Assembly: GCA_020199905.1 (NCBI GenBank)
Contig: JAIVJS010000073.1
Coordinates: forward strand, 23,463-87,462
Direction of reading: 5' to 3'
Source of the DNA: Acidobacteriota bacterium
GTDB lineage: Bacteria > Acidobacteriota > Thermoanaerobaculia > UBA5066 > Gp7-AA6
Length of the DNA stretch: 64,000 bases
Shown piece after piece: positions 33,132-44,410 of the stretch. The notes below the pieces were generated by a model. It saw only the letters and a list, made by a program, of their open reading frames with translations, was not told the origin of the DNA and did no database searches. Positions within the stretch are counted from its first letter, which is position 1; every line of letters begins with the position of its first letter. A program made the position numbers and the translations under genes.

Positions 33132-34178
33132 TCACGGCGGCGGCTCGAGAAATTCCCGCCCCTCCCTCGTGAGCCCGGAGATGAGGTCCCGATACAGGCC
33201 GACCGCCCGCTCGACGGCCTCGATCTCGACGCGCTCGTCCGCCGCGTGCGCATGCGCGATGTCCCCGGGGCCGACGAGCAGCGGAATCCCCCATCGATCG
33301 AGCAGCGGCAGATCGCACGCGAATGAGACGACGTCGGCCGGCGCGGCGCCTCGCGGCCTTCGGAACGCGATCTTCTCCGAGCGATAGGGAACGGAGATCT
33401 CGCCGCGGCCGCGCGCCGCCTCCTCCATCCCGGCGAGCACGGCCGCGGTCGGGGCGCCCGTCCTCACGAGCACCTCCGCCCGGGCGCTCTCGGCGACCAC
33501 GTTCGGGGCCGTCCCGCCCTGGAGGACCCCGATGTTGAACGTCGTTTCTCCGAAGACAGGGTCGGGCGGGATACGGAGAGCGCGGATCTCCACGAGAAAG
33601 TCGAGAAGCGGGTCGACGGCCGAGCGCGCGCCGGCCGCGTTCGAAATCGACGAGTGCGCGGCGACCCCCCGCGTCTCGATCGTGATTCTCACGCACCCCT
33701 TCGACCCCGCGACGAAGCGGTTACCCGTCGGCTCTCCCCCGACGATGAATTCCGAGCGCCCGGCGCCGGCGCTGGCGTTGGCGGCGCGGGCGCCGTCGGA
33801 TCCCCGCTCCTCACCGACCAGGAGCAGAAGCCCGGCCTCCCGGGTGGCCGAATCCTCGAGGGCGACGACCATCGCCGCCAGACTGCCTTTGGCGTCGCAG
33901 GCGCCGCGGGCGAACAGGGTCTCTGCCTCACGCCGGGGGGCAAAAAAGGGTGGGACGGTGTCGGCATGCGTCGAGAGGACCACACGCGGAGGCGAGCCGG
34001 GAAAGGACGCCAGCAGGTTCCGGCGGCCCGGCGACACGGCGATCGACTCGCACGACAGGCCGGCGACGACGAGCCTCCTCTCGACGAACGCGACCACGGC
34101 CTCTTCCGCCCCCGTGACGGACGGGATGGCCACGAGAGCCTCGAGCAGCTCGCGCGCGCGCCGAGCGGCGTCCGTCAC
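33132..34178 (-). CDS. M20-family metallopeptidase/deacylase (ArgE/DapE-like)
   Basis: The 348-residue protein has the zinc-site segments STHADTVPPF (His), GACDAKGSLAAM (bridging Asp) and VGEERGSDG (catalytic Glu-Glu), then GGEPTGN. The lid/dimerisation insert (GCVRITIETRGVAAHSS) and the C-terminal His (AHAHAADERVEI) follow. It would remove an acyl or amino-acid group from a small substrate; specificity is unclear. GTG 34178 lies in the first copy of a 17-bp tandem repeat that also fills the upstream spacer. It is divergent from the D-aminoacylase-like gene. Confidence 0.88.
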   Translation of the reverse strand: MTDAARRARELLEALVAIPSVTGAEEAVVAFVERRLVVAGLSCESIAVSPGRRNLLASFPGSPPRVVLSTHADTVPPFFAPRREAETLFARGACDAKGSLAAMVVALEDSATREAGLLLLVGEERGSDGARAANASAGAGRSEFIVGGEPTGNRFVAGSKGCVRITIETRGVAAHSSISNAAGARSAVDPLLDFLVEIRALRIPPDPVFGETTFNIGVLQGGTAPNVVAESARAEVLVRTGAPTAAVLAGMEEAARGRGEISVPYRSEKIAFRRPRGAAPADVVSFACDLPLLDRWGIPLLVGPGDIAHAHAADERVEIEAVERAVGLYRDLISGLTREGREFLEPPP

Positions 34179-34247
34179 CGATCGAGGTCCGTCACCGATC
34201 GAGGTCCGTCACCGGTCGAGGTCCGTCACCGGTCGAGGTCCGTCACC
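34171..34247. repeat. 17-bp tandem repeat at the M20 gene start
   Basis: About 4.5 copies of a 17-bp unit (tccgtcaccgatcgagg, with g/a variation in the middle) start at 34171, 34188, 34205, 34222 and 34239. On the minus strand every copy contains GTGACGGAC, the start codon context of the M20 gene. Copies beyond the first give the same start sequence in other frames because 17 is not a multiple of three. There are no spacers, so this is not a CRISPR array. Confidence 0.92.
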
Positions 34248-34297
34248 GCGGCAGTTCGTTCGGTGCGGCGCGCATCGGAGAATCATAGACTTCCGCC

Positions 34298-36052
34298 ATG
34301 CGAAACCTTCTTCTCGTGCTGGCCGGGTTCTCCGCGGCGTCCTTCGGTCTTTCTCTGCCTGCGGCGGCCACGCCGGAGGCCCCGCTCGATCTCGTCTTCG
34401 AGGGAGGCCGCGTCGCGGACGGAACGGGCGCCCCGCTCTTTTCGGCGGACGTCGGGGTCAGGGCCGGCCGTATCGCGGCGATTGGAAAGCTCGGCGGGAG
34501 AGCGGCGCGGCGCCGCGTCGACGCCCGCGGCCTCGTCATCGCGCCGGGCTTCATCGACCTTCTGGGCCAGTCGGAGTACAACGTTCTGGTCGACAAGCGC
34601 GCGGCGTCGAAGATCACGCAGGGCATCACGACGGAAGTCACCGGCGAAGGCGAATCGATCGCGCCGCTCGACGACGCCGCCCTTGCGGAGGGTCGGGACA
34701 CCTGGGAAAAGTATGGCGTCTGGCCCGACTGGAAGACGCTCGACGGCTATTTCCGTTCGCTCGAACGGCGCGGTACGGCGATCAACCTCGCGACCTTCAT
34801 CGGGTCCGGCGGAGTGCGGTCGATGGTCGTCGGCAAGGAGAAGCGTTCGGCGACGCCCGAGGAAATCGCACGCATGGAACGGATCGTCGACCAGGCGATG
34901 CGCGAAGGCGCGCTCGGCGTCTCCTCCTCGCTTCAGTACATCCCGAACATCTACTCCTCGACCGACGAACTGATCGCTCTCGCGCGCGTCGCGGCGCGAT
35001 ACGGCGGGGCGTATTTCACCCACCAGCGCTCGGAATCCGGGCGGATCGACGCCTCTCTCGACGAGGTGTTCCGCATCGCGAAGGAGGCGGGGATCCGTAC
35101 CCAGATCTGGCACCTGAAGACCGCGTACAAGCCGAACTTCGGCCGCATGCCTGCCGTCCTGAAACGGATCGAGGACGCGCGTGCTCAGGGGCTCGACGTC
35201 GCCGCCAACCAGTATCCGTACGCCCGCGCCTCCAACGGGCTGGACGCCTGCCTTCCGCCGTGGGTCCGGGAGGGCGGGCGCGAGGCGCTCTTGAAAAGGC
35301 TCGCGGATCCCGCCGCGCGCGACCACGTCAAGGCGGACATGGACCGCGCGTCGACGGAATGGGAAAACCAGTACGCCGGCTCGGGCGGCCCGGAGGGGAT
35401 CATGGTCGCCTCGGTTCTGGCCCCGGCGTTGAAGCCGCTCGAGGGCAAGACCCTCGCGGAGATCGCGAAGGCCCGGGGAAAGGACCCGCGCGACGCGCTC
35501 ATCGACATCGTTCTGGCCGACCGCGCCAATACCGCGTGCATCATCTCGATCATGGACGAAGCGGACGTCCGCACCGCCCTCGCCCATCCGCTCGTCTCCT
35601 TCGGAACCGACTCGGGGGCGCACGCGACCGACGGAATCCTGTCGAAGGAAGGGTCGCACCCCCGCGGCTGGGGCTCGGCGGCCCGGATCCTCGGACACTA
35701 CGTTCGGGACGAGAAAGTCCTTCGCCTCGAGGAGGCGATCCGCAAGATGACGTCGTTCGCCGCGGAAGCGGCGGGGCTCCCGGATCGCGGCCTCGTCAAG
35801 GCCGGTTTCGCCGCCGATCTCGCGGTGTTCGACCCCGAAAAAGTACGTGATCTCTCGACGTTCACCGAGCCGAACCACTACAGCGAGGGGTTCCCTTACG
35901 TCGCCGTCAACGGCGTGCTCGTGATCGATGGCGGAAAGATGACCGGCAGGACCCCGGGGCGCGGGCTGCGGGGGCCGGGATACCGCGCCTCGCGGACGCA
36001 GGCCGACCCCCAGGGAAAGAAGGAGACCGGGAGGGCCGCCGCCGCGCGCTAG
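34298..36052 (+). CDS. Exported N-acyl-D-amino-acid deacylase-like amidohydrolase
   Basis: The 584-residue protein has a signal peptide (LLLVLAGFSAASFGLSLPAAA). The amidohydrolase opening LDLVFEGGRVADGTGAPLF and VIAPGFIDLLGQSE follow; the usual H-x-H at the latter point reads Leu-Leu-Gly, so a metal ligand may be lost. TQGITTEVTGEGESIAP matches the D-aminoacylase family, and FTHQRSESGR and FGTDSGAHATDG provide later ligands. Relatives deacylate N-acyl-D-amino acids or D-dipeptides. It is divergent from the M20 gene, and the two may share a role in periplasmic peptide turnover (inference). Confidence 0.82.
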   Translation: MRNLLLVLAGFSAASFGLSLPAAATPEAPLDLVFEGGRVADGTGAPLFSADVGVRAGRIAAIGKLGGRAARRRVDARGLVIAPGFIDLLGQSEYNVLVDKRAASKITQGITTEVTGEGESIAPLDDAALAEGRDTWEKYGVWPDWKTLDGYFRSLERRGTAINLATFIGSGGVRSMVVGKEKRSATPEEIARMERIVDQAMREGALGVSSSLQYIPNIYSSTDELIALARVAARYGGAYFTHQRSESGRIDASLDEVFRIAKEAGIRTQIWHLKTAYKPNFGRMPAVLKRIEDARAQGLDVAANQYPYARASNGLDACLPPWVREGGREALLKRLADPAARDHVKADMDRASTEWENQYAGSGGPEGIMVASVLAPALKPLEGKTLAEIAKARGKDPRDALIDIVLADRANTACIISIMDEADVRTALAHPLVSFGTDSGAHATDGILSKEGSHPRGWGSAARILGHYVRDEKVLRLEEAIRKMTSFAAEAAGLPDRGLVKAGFAADLAVFDPEKVRDLSTFTEPNHYSEGFPYVAVNGVLVIDGGKMTGRTPGRGLRGPGYRASRTQADPQGKKETGRAAAAR

Positions 36053-36864
36053 GACGGGGCGTCCGAAGCCTTCGAGACCTTTTCCGTCCTGCGCGCGGGA
36101 TGTTCGCCCAGACGGGGCGATACACGCGGGTACTTGCGGCGGATCAGGCCGAACTGCTCGATCGCGTGCTTTTCGATGTGCGCCATCCCATCGTCCATCG
36201 AATCGGTGAACAGGAGAAGGTCGAGATCGCTCTCGCTGATCGTTCCTTCCGTCACCATCTGTTTCAAGAGATCGAGCAGCGGTTTCCAGTACTCCGTGCC
36301 GAAAATGACGACCGGAAAGCTGTCGATCTTTTTCGTCTGAATCAGCGTGAGCGCCTCGAAGAGCTCATCCATGGTGCCCACTCCCCCGGGCATCACCACG
36401 AACGCGTACGAGTACTTGACGAGCATCACTTTCCGGACGAAAAAGTACTTGAACGTGATGCGGCGATCGAGATACGCGTTTAATTTCTGCTCCTGCGGGA
36501 GCACGATGTTGCAGCCGATCGAGGTGCCGCCCGCCTCACGGGCGCCGCGGTTTGCCGCTTCCATGATGCCGGGGCCGCCCCCGGTCATCACCGTGAATCC
36601 CAGCCGCGCGAGGCGCTGGCCCGCGACCCGGGCCAGCTCGTAAAACGGGTGATCCTCGGAAAAACGCGCGGAGCCGAAGACCGTGACGCAGGGACCCACG
36701 AAATGGAGCACCCGAAACCCCTTCACGAGCTCCCAGAGAATCGTGAGGACCGAATAGAGCTCGCGGCGCCGGGAGCGCGGGCCCTCCAGAAAAAACCGCT
36801 CTTCCGGCTGCGGATGAGGCGGCTGGATTTCCTCGGAGCCGGTTTCCGGATGCGGCATGCTCAC
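36049..36864 (-). CDS. LOG-family (TIGR00730-type) Rossmann-fold protein
   Basis: The 271-residue protein has the lysine-decarboxylase-like motifs of the LOG family: VTVFGSARFSEDHP, MTGGGPGIMEAANRGA (nucleotide loop) and MPGGVGTMDELFEALTL (PGGxGTxxE). Members act as nucleotide 5'-monophosphate phosphoribohydrolases, releasing bases such as cytokinins or adenine. An N-terminal extension of about 55 residues and a basic C-terminal tail are extra. GTG 36864 and ATG 36858 are alternative starts. Its stop overlaps that of the convergent amidohydrolase gene by 4 bp. Confidence 0.85.
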   Translation of the reverse strand: MSMPHPETGSEEIQPPHPQPEERFFLEGPRSRRRELYSVLTILWELVKGFRVLHFVGPCVTVFGSARFSEDHPFYELARVAGQRLARLGFTVMTGGGPGIMEAANRGAREAGGTSIGCNIVLPQEQKLNAYLDRRITFKYFFVRKVMLVKYSYAFVVMPGGVGTMDELFEALTLIQTKKIDSFPVVIFGTEYWKPLLDLLKQMVTEGTISESDLDLLLFTDSMDDGMAHIEKHAIEQFGLIRRKYPRVSPRLGEHPARRTEKVSKASDAPS

Positions 36865-36873
36865 GCCGGGGAA

Positions 36874-37008
36874 GCTATCAGCTGTCAGCGGGTCAGGACT
36901 CGGAACTCGGTTCTCGGTTCTCAGTTCTCAGTTTCCACTCTTCAGTCTTCAGTCCCGGTCCGCTCGTCGTTCCCCGTGGCTGACGGCTGAGCCGAGAGCT
37001 GAGAGCTT
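36874..37008. repeat. Long heptamer-period repeat tract
   Basis: At least eleven near-perfect 7-bp units (gctatca, gctgtca, ggactcg, gaactcg, gttctcg, gttctca twice, gtttcca, ctcttca, gtcttca; 36874-36951) are followed by a second short tract in opposite sense (ggctgac, ggctgag, ccgagag, ctgagag; 36978-37007). They fill the whole spacer between atpC and the LOG gene and end at the atpC stop. Confidence 0.85.
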
Positions 37009-37407
37009 CTACCTTCTCGCCACCTCGAGACGCGCCTGGGCGAACTCGAGCCTCGTGCGCACCTCGTCCACCGTGTCTCCTCCGGCCGTCTTCATCTCTT
37101 CCGAAGCGCTCGCCCGGTCCCGCTCCGCCGCCGCCGTATCGACGTCGGCAGGCTCCTCCGCGAGGTCCGCGAGCACCGACACGACGTCGTCCGACACCTC
37201 CGCGAATCCGGACGAGAGGGCGAGCGCATGGGCCGTTCCGGCGCTGCGGTAGGAGAGAACTCCCGCCTTCAGCAGAGTCACGAGAGGCGTGTGCCCCGGG
37301 AGAATCCCGAGATACCCGAGCTCTCCGGGAAGCTGGACCTCGTCCGCCTCGGCTTCGGCAACCTGTTTCTGAGGGGTGACGACGATCAGCTTCAGCCTGG
37401 ATGCCAT
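37009..37407 (-). CDS. atpC: ATP synthase epsilon subunit
   Basis: The 132-residue protein has the N-terminal beta-sandwich LKLIVVTPQKQVAEAEADEV, then GELGYLGILPGHTPLVTLL, which is diagnostic of F1 epsilon. The C-terminal helical hairpin (AERDRASASEEMKTAGGDTV to EFAQARLEVARR) is present. It couples rotation and inhibits hydrolysis in the F1 central stalk. Unusually, it is separated from atpD by an SDR gene. It is the last gene of the atp run and ends in a heptamer-repeat spacer. Confidence 0.95.
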   Translation of the reverse strand: MASRLKLIVVTPQKQVAEAEADEVQLPGELGYLGILPGHTPLVTLLKAGVLSYRSAGTAHALALSSGFAEVSDDVVSVLADLAEEPADVDTAAAERDRASASEEMKTAGGDTVDEVRTRLEFAQARLEVARR

Positions 37408-37423
37408 GGGTCCTCCGTGTTCG

Positions 37424-38218
37424 TCAGAAGGTGCTCTGAATCAGCCCGCCATCCACCTGGACGGTCGCGCCCGAGAGATAGCTCGCTCCTTCGCCGCACA
37501 GGAACGCGATCACGTCGCCGAGCTCACCCGGGCTCGCGTAACGGCCGATGGGGATCGCCCGTTCGACGCGCTCGGCGTACGCCTCGATCGCGATCCCCTC
37601 TTCGTTCGAACGGATCTCGTTCAAGTGCACCTGACGGTCGGTGAGCACGTGGCCCGGCAGAACGGCATTGACGAGGACGTTGTCACGCGCGAACTCGTTG
37701 GACATCGTGCGTGTCAGCGCCGAGAGTCCCGCCCGGAGGGTGCTCGAGATTGTCAGCAGGTCGTTCGGCTGCTTCGCCACGAACGACGTGATGTGGACGA
37801 TGCGGCCCCACCGGCGCTCACGCATGGCCGGCAGGACCAGGCGGCAGAGCCGGAGCACGTTGAAGAGCGTCGAGTCGATCCCCGCCCGCCACTGGTTCTC
37901 GGTGAGGACGAGAAAGCGCGCGGCGGGCGGGCCTCCCGTGTTCGTCACCAGGACGTCGACCGGGCCCCAGGCGCCGGTTGTCGCCCGGTGCCAGGCCTCG
38001 AGGTCGGCCGCCTTCGTGACGTCGCAGGGGGTCGCCATGACGCGGTCGCCCGAGGAAAGCGCTGCGATCTCGCCGCGCGCTTTCTCCAGACGCTCCCGAT
38101 CCCGACCGCAGAGCGAGACCCGGCATCCCTCCTTTGCCAGGGAGAGCGCGGCCGCTCTGCCGATCCCGTTGGACGACGCCGCCACCATCGCGACGCGTCC
38201 GGTGATTTTGAGGTCCAT
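37424..38218 (-). CDS. Atypical short-chain dehydrogenase/reductase
   Basis: The 264-residue protein is an SDR by fold: AMVAASSNGIGRAAALSLAK is the cofactor loop (TGxxxGIG variant), DVLVTNTGGPP the NAG region (NTG here), and GDVIAFLCGEGASYLSGATV the C-terminal signature. The catalytic Y-x-x-x-K is missing: the aligned segment ISSTLRAGL has Ser for Tyr and Arg for Lys. A known SDR subgroup shares the S...R pattern. It sits between atpD (56-bp gap) and atpC (16-bp gap). Its function, and whether it affects ATP synthase expression, cannot be told. Confidence 0.85.
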   Translation of the reverse strand: MDLKITGRVAMVAASSNGIGRAAALSLAKEGCRVSLCGRDRERLEKARGEIAALSSGDRVMATPCDVTKAADLEAWHRATTGAWGPVDVLVTNTGGPPAARFLVLTENQWRAGIDSTLFNVLRLCRLVLPAMRERRWGRIVHITSFVAKQPNDLLTISSTLRAGLSALTRTMSNEFARDNVLVNAVLPGHVLTDRQVHLNEIRSNEEGIAIEAYAERVERAIPIGRYASPGELGDVIAFLCGEGASYLSGATVQVDGGLIQSTF

Positions 38219-38274
38219 GCCTTGAGTTCTTACCCGTCAGGTCCGAGGATGCCGTGAGCACTCCCGGCTGGAAA

Positions 38275-39765
<1,491 letters not shown>

Positions 39766-40635
39766 CTATTCGAGCGCGGAAGCGCCCGACACGATCTCGA
39801 TCAGCTCCTTCGTGATCCGTGCCTGCCGGACGCGGTTGTAGGTCAGGGTCAGCGAATCGATCATGTCGCCCGCGTTGTTCGAAGCGGAGTCCATCGCCGT
39901 CATCCTCGCCGCGTGCTCCGCCGCGCCGGACTCGAGCAGGATCCGGTAGATCGCAAACTCGAGATAGCGGGGAAGGATGCGGGCGAGGATCGTCGCGGGG
40001 TCGGGCTCGAAGATCGGTTCCACCTCCGATGCCGGGGCCTCGGCCAGCGCGGCCTGCGCCCGCGAGATGGGAAGCAGGCGCTCGACCCGCACCGCCTGGG
40101 AGATGACCGATTTGAACTCGTTGAACACGACGTACGCCGCGTCGATCTTGCCCTCGGAGAACTCCGCCGAGAGGCCCGCCGCGATCTCCTGCGCCGTCGC
40201 GTACTCGACCTTCGAAAAGATCCCTGGATACGACTTCTCCGCGATCTTCGCGCGGCGGCGCCGGGCGAACTCGACCGCCTTCTTGCCGATGGGAAGAAGC
40301 GTCACCGACTCCCACCCCTTCTCCGACAGAAGCTGGAGAACGGCGCGGTTGATGTTCGAGTTGAATCCGCCCGCCAGACCGCGGTCGCCCGAGACGACGA
40401 GAACGGCGACGTTCTTCTCCTCCCGCTCGGCGAGCAACGGGTGCTGAATCTCCCGCACTCGGGAAGAAACCTTGGCGAGGACCTCCCGCAGGATCCGGGC
40501 ATAGGGCCGGGCGGACACGGCTCTCTCCTGAGCCCGGCGCAGGCGCGCCGCCGAGATCATCTTCATCGCCTTGGTGATCTGCTGCGTGTTCTTGACGGAA
40601 CGCAGCCGGCGGCGGATGTCGATTAAGGAAGCCAA
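39766..40635 (-). CDS. atpG: ATP synthase F1 gamma subunit
   Basis: This 289-residue central rotor shaft has the N-terminal coiled-coil helix SLIDIRRRLRSVKNTQQITKAMKMIS (in part IDIRRRLRSVKNTQQITKAM), GDRGLAGGFNSNI in the Rossmann-like middle, and the long C-terminal helix AARMTAMDSASNNAGDMI. The start is ATG 40635, with a heptamer-repeat spacer between it and atpA. Confidence 0.97.
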   Translation of the reverse strand: MASLIDIRRRLRSVKNTQQITKAMKMISAARLRRAQERAVSARPYARILREVLAKVSSRVREIQHPLLAEREEKNVAVLVVSGDRGLAGGFNSNINRAVLQLLSEKGWESVTLLPIGKKAVEFARRRRAKIAEKSYPGIFSKVEYATAQEIAAGLSAEFSEGKIDAAYVVFNEFKSVISQAVRVERLLPISRAQAALAEAPASEVEPIFEPDPATILARILPRYLEFAIYRILLESGAAEHAARMTAMDSASNNAGDMIDSLTLTYNRVRQARITKELIEIVSGASALE

Positions 40636-40640
40636 TTTCT

Positions 40641-40693
40641 AGCTCTCAGCTCTCAGTCTCAGCCGGATTCTCAACTCTGAACTCTCAACTTCC

Positions 40694-40696
<3 letters not shown>
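40641..40696. repeat. Heptamer-period repeat between atpG and atpA
   Basis: Units agctctc, agctctc, agtctc, agccgg, attctca, actctga, actctca and acttcctca fill the spacer. The tract includes the TGA stop of atpA (complement of 40694-40696). It interrupts an operon that is otherwise tightly packed. Confidence 0.8.
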
Positions 40697-42226
<1,530 letters not shown>

Positions 42227-42228
42227 GA

Positions 42229-42774
42229 TTACGCTCTCGCGCTCTCCTTCCCTTTCTCCTGGAAACGCTCGATCGCGCTCGCGACCGAGGCGTCGATCAC
42301 ACGGCTCCCGACACGGGCGACGAAGCCGCCCAGGATGTTCTCGTCGACCGCGACGCGAAGCCTCACCGTTCCCCCGACGGACCGGCCGAGGGCGTCGGCG
42401 ATCTTCTTCTCTTCCTGCGGTCCGATGGGCGCGGCGACCGTCACGTGCGCCTCGTTGACGCCCCGGCTGCGGTCGACCCCCTGGGAAAGCGCGCTCAAGA
42501 TCTCCGAAAGCTTCGAGAGCCGGCCATGGTCGAGGATGACGCGCAGGAGGCGCCGGCCGAAATCATCGAGTCCCGCCTTGACCGCCAGGGCCTCGAGCGC
42601 CCGCTCCTTCGGCGCTCTGGGGATCGAGGGCGCCGCGAAGAACTCCTTCAGGCGGGCGTCGGAATCGAGCGCGCGCCTCACGGCGCCCGCGCCTTCCACG
42701 AGCCGGTCGAAGTCGTAGCCCGCCGGCGCGCTCTCGAGGGCCGCCCGCGCGTAGCTGCGCGCGAAGGCGCTCAA
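42229..42774 (-). CDS. atpH: ATP synthase delta (OSCP) subunit
   Basis: The 181-residue stator subunit starts [16 protein letters not shown], the usual YA-x-A-L opening. It continues as a six-helix domain ([18 protein letters not shown]) and ends with the strand-rich C-domain ([20 protein letters not shown]). It ties F1 to the peripheral b/b' stalk. The ATG overlaps the atpF stop (ATGA). Confidence 0.94.
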   Translation of the reverse strand: MSAFARSYARAALESAPAGYDFDRLVEGAGAVRRALDSDARLKEFFAAPSIPRAPKERALEALAVKAGLDDFGRRLLRVILDHGRLSKLSEILSALSQGVDRSRGVNEAHVTVAAPIGPQEEKKIADALGRSVGGTVRLRVAVDENILGGFVARVGSRVIDASVASAIERFQEKGKESARA

Positions 42775-43328
42775 CGGCGTTCCTCGGCCGACATCTGCGC
42801 GAGACTCTCATCGAGCAGCCGGCGCCGGTCCTCCGGCGTGATCCGTGCCGCCACGATCTCCCGCGCTGCCGACGCGGTCAGCTCGGCGGCGGTCCGCCGC
42901 AGCTCGTCCTTGGCGTCGGCGAGACGGCGTTCGATCTCCCGTTCCGCGTCGCGCCTGACCTTTTCGGCATCCTGCTCCGCGCGGGCCATCAGCTCCGCGC
43001 GCGCGGCCTCTCCCTCGGACGAACCCCGCGCCCGCACCTCTTCCAGGTCGCGGTCGAGGCGGGCCATGCGCTCGTGAATCTCCGTCTCGAGGCGGGCGGC
43101 GGCCGCCCGGCGCTCCCGGGCTTCGCGCGCGCGCTCCTCCACCTCGACCTGTTTCTGACGGAACATCGCGGTGACCGGCCGCGCCACGAAATACAGGAGC
43201 AGCCCGAAGAATCCGACCAGGTTCGCGAGCTGCCAGATCCACATCGGGATCCCGAGCGGACCCGTCGCGGCGTGCTCGGCGGCGCCTTCCGACAAGAGCG
43301 CCCCGACGGAGGCGGCCAGGAGGATCAC
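42771..43328 (-). CDS. atpF: ATP synthase b subunit
   Basis: The 185-residue protein starts at GTG 43328 (GTGA overlap with the b' gene). A short leader precedes one membrane helix (PMWIWQLANLVGFFGLLLYFVA). A long charged coiled coil follows, rich in Arg/Glu/Ala (QVEVEERAREARERRAAAAR onward), and is typical of the peripheral stalk. The first 20 residues could act as a cleavable signal, as in some long-leader b subunits. It pairs with the 43325-43759 product. Confidence 0.9.
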   Translation of the reverse strand: MILLAASVGALLSEGAAEHAATGPLGIPMWIWQLANLVGFFGLLLYFVARPVTAMFRQKQVEVEERAREARERRAAAARLETEIHERMARLDRDLEEVRARGSSEGEAARAELMARAEQDAEKVRRDAEREIERRLADAKDELRRTAAELTASAAREIVAARITPEDRRRLLDESLAQMSAEERR

Positions 43329-43759
43329 GCGGCCAGATTCCGGCCGAGAATCTTTTCGGCGAGCGTGCGGGCGAGATCGCGGGCCGCCCGCGGCAGGCCG
43401 GCGGCGGAGCTCTGAGCGGCCGCACCGATCTCTTCCGTGCCCCGGTTCAACGCCGCCTGCGCCGCGGTCTTCGCTTCCTCCATCTTGCGTTCCCAGTGCC
43501 CGCGCCCCTCGGCGCGGAGCTTCTCCCGGACGGTCAGAGCCTCGCCTCGCGCCCGGGCGAGCTCCGACTCCGCGCCCGCGATGGTTTTCTCGAGCTCCAC
43601 GAGACTCTCCGCATGCACCTTTTCGGCGCTGCGCGCCTCGCTTTCGCGTTGGTCGAGGATCGCCGAGAGCGGGACGAAGAGGTACCGCTTCAGAATCGCG
43701 TAGGACGCCATGAAGGCGAGGACGACATAGAGAAATGTGACGTCGGGCGCTTTGATCAT
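43325..43759 (-). CDS. atpF': ATP synthase b' subunit
   Basis: The 144-residue protein starts at ATG 43759 (MIKAPDVTFLYVVLAFMASY). One N-terminal membrane helix continues through AILKRYLFVPLSAILDQRES, the conserved F-x-P-x-x-x-x-L-x-x-R of b-type stalks, and then a coiled coil. Two different b-like genes in tandem imply a b/b' heterodimer stator. It is first in the visible atp run; genes for subunits a, c and AtpI are not upstream. The 5' spacer holds heptamer repeats. Confidence 0.88.
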   Translation of the reverse strand: MIKAPDVTFLYVVLAFMASYAILKRYLFVPLSAILDQRESEARSAEKVHAESLVELEKTIAGAESELARARGEALTVREKLRAEGRGHWERKMEEAKTAAQAALNRGTEEIGAAAQSSAAGLPRAARDLARTLAEKILGRNLAA

Positions 43760-43851
43760 GCTTCCACGGAGTCGCCGATCGGCGGACCGGCTGAAAATCG
43801 AGCGAACGGACGAAGCCGCGGATGAATAGCACATTGCGGGGGTGCTGGGAA

Positions 43852-44026
43852 GTTGAGAGTTATCAGTGGAGAGCTGAGAGTTGACTTAAAGAGCCCGTTG
43901 AGCGGGGAGCGTCCAAAAATTCGCCCTCGCTGCTCACGCGAGGCCTTCCGATTCCCCAGTCAGGTTTTTCCGGTTTCGTTTCCCGTTTCCCGTTTCCTGA
44001 CAAACGTAAACAGTTGACAACAAGCG
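43852..44026. repeat. Two heptamer-period tracts upstream of the atp genes
   Basis: The first tract (43852-43886) reads gttgaga, gttatca, gtggaga, gctgaga, gttgact. The second (43971-44026) reads ggtttc, gtttccc, gtttccc, gtttcct, gacaaac, gtaaaca, gttgaca, acaagcg. The second abuts the stop of the bactofilin gene. The 85 bp between them are not periodic. No terminator with a T run is seen. Confidence 0.8.
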
Positions 44027-44028
44027 AC

Positions 44029-44406
44029 TTACTCCTTAACAGCCCTCAGCTCCAGCACCGCCGCCGGCTTCTCCGACATCTGGCAGGTCCCCTGGAAGAA
44101 GGCGCCCTCTTCGACCTTGAGGACCGGGGAAGACAGGGTCGCAAAAACCCGTGACCGGGCGAGAAGCTCGATCCGTTCCGTGGCGTGGACGCTGCCGGAG
44201 AGCTTGCCGTTCACCGAGAGGCGGCCGACCTCGATATCCGCATTCACATCGGCCGAGTCGCCGAGGATGAGCTCGCTGCCGGACCGGATCTTCCCCTCGA
44301 AGCGGCCATCGATCCGGAAGGTGTCTTCAAACGTCAGCTCTCCCTGGAAGTGGCTCCCCCGGTCGAGGAACCCGTTCAGCGTCGCGCCGTCGTTTCTCGA
44401 CTTCAT
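44029..44406 (-). CDS. Bactofilin
   Basis: This 125-residue polymer-forming protein has a central right-handed beta-helix: strands of about 18 residues with regular I/V-x-G turns (FRIDGRFEGKIRSGSELILG, ADIEVGRLSVNGKLSGSVHA) between short flexible ends. Bactofilins form cytoplasmic filaments that, in Myxococcus and relatives, organise the ParABS machinery. Its position 4 bp downstream of parB supports such a link. The start is ATG 44406. Confidence 0.9.
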   Translation of the reverse strand: MKSRNDGATLNGFLDRGSHFQGELTFEDTFRIDGRFEGKIRSGSELILGDSADVNADIEVGRLSVNGKLSGSVHATERIELLARSRVFATLSSPVLKVEEGAFFQGTCQMSEKPAAVLELRAVKE

Positions 44407-44410
44407 GGGG

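Noticed and set aside
34171..34247. Short CRISPR array
   Set aside because: The 17-bp units are directly adjacent without spacers, and no cas genes are present.
36874..37008. Rho-independent terminator or tRNA-like structure in the repetitive spacer
   Set aside because: No stable GC stem followed by a T run and no tRNA cloverleaf; the pattern is explained by 7-bp periodicity.
43760..43834. Longer N-terminus for the ATP synthase b' subunit
   Set aside because: The added 25 residues are Ser/Arg-rich and unlike the family; ATG 43759 directly precedes the membrane helix region.
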